47,568 nt of DNA from an uncultured Oscillospiraceae bacterium (GTDB taxonomy: Bacteria; Bacillota; Clostridia; Oscillospirales; Oscillospiraceae): assembly GCA_944387075.1 (NCBI GenBank), contig CALXDO010000011.1, positions 1-47,568 of the forward strand, read 5' to 3'. Every line of letters begins with the position of its first letter. The stretch's first letter is position 1. The translations under genes were made by a program, and so were the position numbers. Below, piece after piece: positions 42,223-47,568 of this stretch. The notes below the pieces were generated by a model. That model was not told where the DNA came from. It saw only the letters and a list, made by a program, of their open reading frames with translations, and did not search any database.

Positions 42223-45200
42223 ACTGACCCGAGAGCAGCAGGCGGTGGTGGATAACCGGGGAGGCGACCTGTTGGTGTCCGCCGCCGCTGGGTCTGGCAA
42301 GACCCGGGTGCTGGTGGAGCGGCTGATGCAGCGGGTGGAGCAGGGGGAGGACGTGGACCGGTTTCTGGTCATCACCTTCACCAACGCCGCCGCGGCGGAG
42401 CTGCGAGACCGCATTGCCGCCGCCCTCCACCATCGTCTGGCCCAACAGCCCCAAAACCGGCACCTGCGCCGCAACGCCACCCTGGTCTATCAGGCCCAGA
42501 TCTGCACCATCGACGCCTTCTGCCTGGATTTTCTCCGGCAGTGGGGACACTTGGCGGGGCTGGACCCGGATTTCCGCCTGTGCGACCAGGGCACCGGGGA
42601 ACAGCTGCGCCAGCAGGCCCTGGAGGAGGTGCTGGAGCGGCGGTATGCAAACATCGAACATGACCCGGGCTTCCAGGCCCTGGCCGACAGCATGGCCGGG
42701 GATCGGGATGACCAGACCCTGGAGTCGGTGATTCTGGACATCCACGCCAAGGTACAAAGTCAGGCCAGCCCTCTGGACTGGCTCATGGAGCGGCGGCAGG
42801 ATTTCGCCCTGGAGGGGGCAACGGCCCCCCAGGACACCCCTTGGGGTAAACTGCTGTTGGCCGACAGCCGGGAGCTGGCCCAATACTGGGCGGAAACCCT
42901 GCAAGGGGTCATAGAGGAGCTGGCCGACGACCCCGTTTTGTCCAACAACTATGGGGGTACCCTTGCTGCCACCATCTGTGGCTTGGAGCGGGTGGCCTCT
43001 GCCCAGGACTGGGATGAGATGGCCCAGGCGGTGGACACCGTGACCTTTGAACGCCCCAAGGCCAAGCGGGGGGCGTGCGACGAGGCGTTAAAGGAGCGGG
43101 CCAAGGGATTGCGGGACAGCTGCAAAAAGCAGCTGGAGAAGCTGAAACAGCGGTTCCAAGTCACCGGAGCGGAGGCCATGGAGGACTTGCGGGCCATTGC
43201 CCCGGCCATGACCACCCTGTTGGAGGTGGTGGCGGAGTTTGACCAGGCCTTTGTGGCCTGGAAGGGCCGCCATCGACTCATCGACTTTGCCGACGGGGAA
43301 CACCTCACCGCCGCTCTGCTCACCGACGGGGAAGGCAACCCTTCGGAGTTGGCCCGTCAGTGGCAGCAGCGGTATGTGGAGATCATGGTGGACGAGTACC
43401 AGGACACCAATGGGGTGCAAAACGCCATTTTCAATGCCCTCTCCCGGGGAGATAACCTGTTTTTGGTGGGGGACGTGAAGCAGTCCATCTACCGCTTCCG
43501 CCTGGCAGACCCCACCATCTTTTTGGAGAAATACCACCGCTTTGCCCTCTGGGAGGAGGCAGAGCCGGGGGAGGGGCGCACCATCCCCCTCTCCCACAAC
43601 TTTCGTTCCCGCCCCGAGGTGCTGGACGCCACCAACTTCATCTTTCGCAATGTTATGACCCAGTCGGTGGGAGAACTGGACTACTCAGAAGATCAAGCCC
43701 TGCGCCACGGACGGCAGGATTTGCAGCCGGATGGGCGGTATGCCACCGAGCTGTGCTGTGTGGACTTGTCCCCGCTGGGGGAGCAGGAGGACAAGGTGAA
43801 TAAAGACTTGGTGCAGGCCCGGCTGGTGGCCAAACGGATGAAAGAAATGCTGGACGACCGCCTGCCCGTGGGGGACCGCCCGGTGCGCCCGGAGGACATG
43901 GTGATTTTGCTCCGCTCCCCCGGCTCCACCCTGCGCTGGTATGCCGCCGCCCTGGACGAGGTGGGCATCCCCTGGAGTGCGGAAGGGGGGCGGGAGTTCT
44001 TCGGCACCACCGAGATTTCCGTGGCCATTTCCCTCCTGCAAGTGGTGGACAACCCCCGGCAGGACGTGCCTTTGCTGGCGGTGCTGCGCTCCCCGGTGTT
44101 TGGCTTTACCCCCGACCGCCTGGCACAGCTGCGGGCCTCCTGCACCGGCTGTGTGTATGAGGCGGTGGAGGCGGGGGCGCAGCGAGGGGAGCAGGACTGT
44201 GTGGACTGGCTGACCTTGTTGGGTCAGCTGCGCAGCCTGGCGGCGGAGGAGAGCAGCCACAAGCTGCTGTGGTACATCTACCAGCGCACCGACCTGCCCG
44301 CCATCTTTGCCGCCATGCCTGAGGGCGGGGCCAGAAGGGCAAATCTCATGGCCCTGTACGAAGAGGCCCGCCGCTTTGAATCGGGGGGACACCGGGGCCT
44401 GATGGCCTTCCTCCTCCACCTCTCCCGGCTGGCAGACAACGGCCTGCCTGTCCCCGTGGAGGGGGAGAGTGTGGGGGGCGTGCGCATTTTGTCCATCCAC
44501 CGCTCCAAGGGGCTGGAGTTCCCGGTGGTGTTCCTGTGTGGATTGGAGCACCAATTCAACACCGAGGACACCCGATCCACCATCCTCTTTCATCCCGAGT
44601 TGGGCCTTGGCCCCAAGCGGGTGGACCGCGGGCGGATGCTGCGCTATTCCACCATCGCCCGGGATGGGGTGGCCCTGCGCCTGAGCCAGCAGCTCATTGC
44701 CGAGGAGATGCGCCTTTTGTATGTGGCCATGACCCGGGCGGAGCACAAGCTGGTGATGTTCGTCAGCGTCAACGGCAGAACCCTGAACCTGGAGAAGCTG
44801 GCGGCCCAGGCCCAGTGCCCACCGCCGCCCCGCCAGGTGGCACAGGCCACCTCCATGGGCCACTGGATTCTCACCCCTGCCCTGTGCCGGGAGGACAGCC
44901 AGCCCCTGTGGGATGAGATGGGGCTGCAACGCCCGTGCAGCGCTCCTCAGCAGGGGTATCGCTGGGACATCCGACTGCTCACGCCCACCACGGCAGACGA
45001 GGGAAGGGTGGAGGATGGAGTAACCGAGGAAGCGTTGGACGGGGTGGAGTTGCCCCAGGGGTGGCAGGATGCCCTGGTTTGGCATTACCCCCACGACGTG
45101 TCCGCCCAGATGCCCTCCAAGCTCACTGCCACCCAGCTCAAGGGCCGGGACAAGGACGCGGAGGCGGCGGAGAACGGGGTGGAGTACGCCCCTGCCAAGC

Positions 45201-45769
45201 CCACGGTGACCTTGCGCCGCCCGGTGTTTCAAGGCCAAAAGCCTTTGACGCCCGCCCAGCAGGGCACTGCCCTGCACATGGTCATGCAGTATCTGGACTT
45301 TTCCTGTACCCGCACCCTGGAACAGGTGGAGGGGGAGATTGCCCGGCTGGTCTCCCAGCAGTTCATCACCCCCCAGCAGGGGGAGGCGGTGCAGGCACAG
45401 CGGGTGTTGGACTTCTTCCAATCCCCCCTGGGCCAGCGGCTGGTGGAGTCCCCCCAGATGGAGCGGGAATTCAAGTTCTCCATGCTGGTGCCGGCGGCCG
45501 ACTACTATCCCATTGCTGAGGAAGGGGAGCAGGTGCTGCTCCAGGGCGTGGTGGACTGCTGGTTTGTGGAGGCGGACGGCACGGTGACGGTGCTGGACTT
45601 CAAAACCGACCGGGTCACAGCCCAAAGCGTGGAGGAGCGCGCCAAGGAGTACCGTCCCCAGCTGGAGGCCTACAGCCGGGCACTTTCCCAGGCTTTGGAG
45701 CGTCCTGTGGGCCGGTGTGTGCTGTGGTTCTTTGCCCTGGGCCAGGAAATCAGCTGGAACATAAAATAA
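42212..45769 (+). CDS. addA: AddA subunit of the AddAB helicase-nuclease
   Basis: AddA is the UvrD-like 3'-5' helicase and second nuclease of AddAB. The 1,185-residue product has intact motifs: Q-motif/Walker A ELTREQQAVV and SAAAGSGKTRVLVERL (Lys30), FTNAAAAELRDRI (Ia), VDEYQDTN (Walker B), GDVKQSIYRFRLADP (III), SIHRSKGLEFPVVFL (V) and VAMTRAEHKLVMF (VI). A C-terminal RecB-like nuclease carries VTVLDFKTDRV. ATG 42212 has AGAGGTG upstream; a GTG three codons earlier overlaps it. The four-base-scale overlap with addB and the lack of a gap show that they are one transcript. Confidence 0.95.
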   Translation: MAIELTREQQAVVDNRGGDLLVSAAAGSGKTRVLVERLMQRVEQGEDVDRFLVITFTNAAAAELRDRIAAALHHRLAQQPQNRHLRRNATLVYQAQICTIDAFCLDFLRQWGHLAGLDPDFRLCDQGTGEQLRQQALEEVLERRYANIEHDPGFQALADSMAGDRDDQTLESVILDIHAKVQSQASPLDWLMERRQDFALEGATAPQDTPWGKLLLADSRELAQYWAETLQGVIEELADDPVLSNNYGGTLAATICGLERVASAQDWDEMAQAVDTVTFERPKAKRGACDEALKERAKGLRDSCKKQLEKLKQRFQVTGAEAMEDLRAIAPAMTTLLEVVAEFDQAFVAWKGRHRLIDFADGEHLTAALLTDGEGNPSELARQWQQRYVEIMVDEYQDTNGVQNAIFNALSRGDNLFLVGDVKQSIYRFRLADPTIFLEKYHRFALWEEAEPGEGRTIPLSHNFRSRPEVLDATNFIFRNVMTQSVGELDYSEDQALRHGRQDLQPDGRYATELCCVDLSPLGEQEDKVNKDLVQARLVAKRMKEMLDDRLPVGDRPVRPEDMVILLRSPGSTLRWYAAALDEVGIPWSAEGGREFFGTTEISVAISLLQVVDNPRQDVPLLAVLRSPVFGFTPDRLAQLRASCTGCVYEAVEAGAQRGEQDCVDWLTLLGQLRSLAAEESSHKLLWYIYQRTDLPAIFAAMPEGGARRANLMALYEEARRFESGGHRGLMAFLLHLSRLADNGLPVPVEGESVGGVRILSIHRSKGLEFPVVFLCGLEHQFNTEDTRSTILFHPELGLGPKRVDRGRMLRYSTIARDGVALRLSQQLIAEEMRLLYVAMTRAEHKLVMFVSVNGRTLNLEKLAAQAQCPPPPRQVAQATSMGHWILTPALCREDSQPLWDEMGLQRPCSAPQQGYRWDIRLLTPTTADEGRVEDGVTEEALDGVELPQGWQDALVWHYPHDVSAQMPSKLTATQLKGRDKDAEAAENGVEYAPAKPTVTLRRPVFQGQKPLTPAQQGTALHMVMQYLDFSCTRTLEQVEGEIARLVSQQFITPQQGEAVQAQRVLDFFQSPLGQRLVESPQMEREFKFSMLVPAADYYPIAEEGEQVLLQGVVDCWFVEADGTVTVLDFKTDRVTAQSVEERAKEYRPQLEAYSRALSQALERPVGRCVLWFFALGQEISWNIK

Positions 45770-45782
45770 TTTGAAAAAACCC

Positions 45783-45811
45783 TTGCTTTTTCTTGACAGG
45801 CGTGGTAAGAT
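45783..45811 (+). promoter_or_regulatory. Likely promoter for rpmE
   Basis: A -35 TTGCTT (45783-45788), a 17-base spacer and a -10 TAAGAT (45806-45811). A better -35 (TTGACA at 45794) is present, but no -10 lies at the right distance from it. The leader before rpmE is about 60 bases and has a small GGAG/CTCC hairpin, possibly an autoregulatory L31 site. Confidence 0.55.
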
Positions 45812-45877
45812 ACATGTTGCGTTTACATGGAGTTATTACGCTCCTGGACTTATTTTGAAATGAAAGAGGTGAATTCC

Positions 45878-46078
45878 ATGAAGGAAGGCATCCATCCCAA
45901 CTATCAGCAGACCACTATTACTTGCGCCTGTGGCAACGTGATCGAGACTGGTTCTACTAAGAAGGACATTAAGGTGGAAGTCTGCTCCAAGTGTCACCCC
46001 TTCTACACCGGTAAGCAGAAGATGGTGGACACCGGCGGACGTGTCAGCCGCTTCAACAAGAAGTTCGGTTTGGGCTAA
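45878..46078 (+). CDS. rpmE: 50S ribosomal protein L31 (zinc-binding type)
   Basis: L31 bridges the two ribosomal subunits. The 66-residue product is the zinc-ribbon (C+) form: Cys16 and Cys18 in TCACGN, and Cys36 and Cys39 in [13 protein letters not shown]. The KEGIHPNY start and [13 protein letters not shown] end are typical. ATG 45878 is behind GAAAGAGGTG; the upstream frame to 45827 lies in the leader. In zinc-poor conditions some bacteria swap this form for a Cys-free paralogue; none is seen here. It is a single-gene unit between promoter and terminator. Confidence 0.96.
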   Translation: MKEGIHPNYQQTTITCACGNVIETGSTKKDIKVEVCSKCHPFYTGKQKMVDTGGRVSRFNKKFGLG

Positions 46079-46094
46079 TCTTATGGTTTCTTTC

Positions 46095-46133
46095 AAGGAG
46101 ACGTTGCAGTGTGCAACGTCTCCTTGTCTTTTT
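46095..46133 (+). terminator. Intrinsic terminator after rpmE
   Basis: A 14-bp perfect stem (AAGGAGACGTTGCA 46095-46108 with 46112-46125), a three-base loop and GTCTTTTT. It starts 16 bases after the rpmE stop. Confidence 0.94.
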
Positions 46134-46152
46134 ATGCAAAGGTGCATATAAT
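46124..46152 (+). promoter_or_regulatory. Promoter for the flavin reductase gene
   Basis: A -35 TTGTCT (46124-46129), 17 bases, and a perfect -10 TATAAT (46147-46152). The -35 lies in the tail of the rpmE terminator. An AAGGAGG ribosome site follows before ATG 46185. Confidence 0.7.
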
Positions 46153-46184
46153 GAAACTATCAAAGATACAAGGAGGCTACCATC

Positions 46185-46691
46185 ATGTTGAAAAAAGTGG
46201 AACCCAAGGAGTTGGACTTTAACGTCTTTTCCGCCATTGGTGACCAGTGGATGCTCATTACCGCCGGGGACAAGGAGGACTGCAACACCATGACCGCCTC
46301 CTGGGGTGGCCTGGGCATCCTGTGGGGCAGCCCCATTGCCATTGCCTATATCCGGCCCCAGCGGTACACCAAGGAATTTGTGGACCGTGAGGAGTATTTC
46401 ACCCTTTCTTTCTTTGGCCCTGAGTACCGTCCTCAGCTGGCCCTGTGCGGGTCCAAGAGCGGCAGAGATGTGGACAAGGTGGCAGAGTGCGGCTTCACCG
46501 TGGCCACAGCAGCGGGGGACGCCCCGTATTTTGAAGAAGCGGACATGGTGCTGGTGTGCCGCAAGCGCATGGCCCAGCGCATGAATCCCTCCTACATCCC
46601 GGAGGACGTGCGGGAGAAGTGGTACCCGGAGGGAGATTACCACACCATGTACATCGGGGAGATTGTGGAGGCCCTGGTCAAACACCATTGA
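46185..46691 (+). CDS. Flavin reductase family protein (FMN-binding split barrel)
   Basis: The 168-residue product belongs to the flavin reductase-like family, small FMN proteins that pass electrons from NAD(P)H or bind FMN for a partner enzyme. Seen: DQWMLITAGDKEDCNTMTAS (the FMN-phosphate loop), GILWGSPIAIAYIRPQRYTK and EYFTLSFFGPEYR, all family blocks. The partner and physiological role are unknown. Its stop codon lies inside the left arm of the first hairpin of element copy C, so the two sequences are fused. It has its own promoter. Confidence 0.88.
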   Translation: MLKKVEPKELDFNVFSAIGDQWMLITAGDKEDCNTMTASWGGLGILWGSPIAIAYIRPQRYTKEFVDREEYFTLSFFGPEYRPQLALCGSKSGRDVDKVAECGFTVATAAGDAPYFEEADMVLVCRKRMAQRMNPSYIPEDVREKWYPEGDYHTMYIGEIVEALVKHH

Positions 46692-46895
46692 ACGGACACC
46701 ATGTGCCCGTTCAATGGTGGAGTGTTGCAGCCCACTGCGCGCAAGGCTTGCCCAAAGGACGGGCAAGCCTCACACTTGTGGGCTGAGAAGTGTTTTTCCC
46801 GATGCGCATGTCCTCGGGAAAAACGGGATTTCAATTGATTTCCCCGCCTGGGGGCGGGGAAACTCTGCCGAGGGCACGGTCCGAGCAAGACGAAT
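46683..46895 (+). ncRNA. Dispersed structured RNA element, copy C (before hflX)
   Basis: Third copy. A perfect 13-bp hairpin (CACCATTGAACGG 46683-46695 with 46707-46719) includes the stop codon of the gene before it. P2 is AGCCCAC (46729-46735) with GTGGGCT (46778-46784), enclosing AGGCTTGCCC/GGGCAAGCCT. Then come GAGAAG (46785-46790), P3 (TTTTTCCCGA 46793-46802 with TCGGGAAAAA 46814-46823) with loop TGCGCATGTCC identical to copy A, the joiner GATTTCAATT, P4 (TTTCCCCGCC 46839-46848 with GGCGGGGAAA 46853-46862) and CTCTGCCGAGG from 46863. It ends about 15 bases before the hflX start. Confidence 0.8.
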
Positions 46896-46910
46896 GTTAG
46901 AGGAGTTTCT

Positions 46911-47568
46911 ATGTTCGAAGATACACAAGTAAAAGAAATCAACCGAGCCATCCTGGTGGGGCTCAACGCTCCCAGCCTCACCAGGGAGGAGAACGCCACC
47001 GAGGAGACCCTGGAGGAGCTGGCGGCTCTGTTGGACACTGCTGGGGGCACCTGCCTGGGCACCGTGCTGCAAAATCGGCCCAACCCGGAGCCCCGCACCT
47101 TCATCGGCGAGGGCAAAACCGCCGAAATCAAGGAGCTGGTGGGGACTCTGGGGGCGGACATTGTCATCTTTGACAACCCCCTCTCGCCCTCTCAGCAGCG
47201 GGTGCTCACCGAGGAGCTGGGGGTGACGGTGATGGACCGGGCCGCCCTCATTCTGGACATCTTCGCCAAGCGGGCCCGCACCAGCGAGGGCCGTTTGCAG
47301 GTGGAGCTGGCCCAGTACAAGTAGCTATTGCCCCGCCTGACCGGCATGTGGAAGCACCTGGAGCGGCAGGAGGGTGCCATCGGTACCCGTGGCCCTGGTG
47401 AGACCCAGCTGGAGAGCGACCGCCGCCACATCCACCGGAAAATTGCCAAGCTGGAGGATGAGCTCAAGGACGTGCGCCGGGTGCGGGCCACCCAGCGGGA
47501 GCGCCGGGAGAAAAACGAGGTGCCGGTGGTGGCCATCGTGGGCTACACCAACGCCGGAAAGTCCACCT
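46911..47568 (+). pseudogene. hflX: GTPase HflX, interrupted by an in-frame amber codon (3' end off window)
   Basis: HflX is a ribosome-associated GTPase that splits or rescues stalled 70S ribosomes. The N-terminal domain is complete (RAILVGLNAP, GTVLQNRPNPEPRTFIGEGK, FDNPLSPSQQRVL). After ELAQYK the codon at 47322-47324 is TAG, where the family has Tyr (YKYLLPRL). Translation continues in the same frame with [20 protein letters not shown], then [13 protein letters not shown] and the G1 loop [10 protein letters not shown] up to the window end. One base change from TAC or TAT explains it. TAG is an ordinary stop for dgt and ftsW here, so recoding is unlikely; an error in the sequence or a real mutation are the options. 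Only the first part of the GTPase domain is visible. Confidence 0.88.

Noticed and set aside
47322-47324. Possible recoding of TAG as a sense codon.
   Set aside because: TAG ends dgt (4256-4258) and ftsW (30593-30595) at normal family lengths, so it is a stop in this organism; no selenocysteine-like or other recoding context is seen.

Overview
The window is 47.6 kb of GC-rich, densely packed chromosomal DNA from a spore-forming, Gram-positive member of the Clostridia. It is most like the high-GC gut Oscillospiraceae (Flavonifractor/Intestinimonas type), although this placement is inferred from gene content and codon use and not from a marker-gene tree. The spore proteins YqfC/YqfD, an AddAB nuclease instead of RecBCD, an MraZ-led division cluster, a dgt-dnaG-rpoD block and a zinc-ribbon L31 all fit. 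Nearly every gene is housekeeping. No prophage, transposase, CRISPR array, tRNA or rRNA gene was seen.

Layout. (1) 1-2073: end of galE, then galT (Leloir pathway) and a terminator. (2) 2181-3113, minus strand: a PiT phosphate transporter. (3) 3254-7537: dgt, dnaG and rpoD, with dnaG split by a one-base frameshift. (4) 7577-10008, minus strand: an RluA-type pseudouridine synthase followed by a six-helix membrane protein with an internal duplication. (5) 10139-18974: yqfC, yqfD, phoH, ybeY, a lipoprotein, era, a GNAT acetyltransferase, recO and mutS2. (6) 19048-23142: ptsH alone on its own promoter, then uvrC, rsmD, coaD and a coiled-coil gene. (7) 23268-35091: the division and cell-wall (dcw) cluster mraZ, rsmH, ftsL-like, PBP2, a degenerate Mur-ligase-like gene, mraY, ftsW, murG, murA, ftsQ and ftsZ. 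murC, murD, murE and murF are missing from the usual places. (8) 35148-38879: gluQRS, guaB and a membrane-anchored GH25 lysozyme. (9) 38941-47568: addB, addA, rpmE, a flavin reductase and the start of hflX, which is interrupted by an in-frame amber codon.

The most unusual content is between genes. A structured RNA-like element of about 190-215 nt occurs three times (13764-13950, 19459-19655, 46683-46895). Each copy is on the plus strand and in the gap just before a conserved gene (era, uvrC, hflX). The copies share short invariant blocks, while the stems between them differ by compensating changes, which is the mark of a conserved RNA fold. I do not recognise the family. Orphan-copy RNAs such as HEARO/omega RNA are one possibility, and a mobile non-autonomous element is another.

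A second oddity lies behind era. A cassette of five back-to-back palindromes closed by a 12-bp outer stem (14946-15101) separates the real 3' end of era from a second, diverged, in-frame copy of the last 17 era codons plus stop (15091-15144). This looks like a scar of insertion or allele replacement at the 3' end of the gene.
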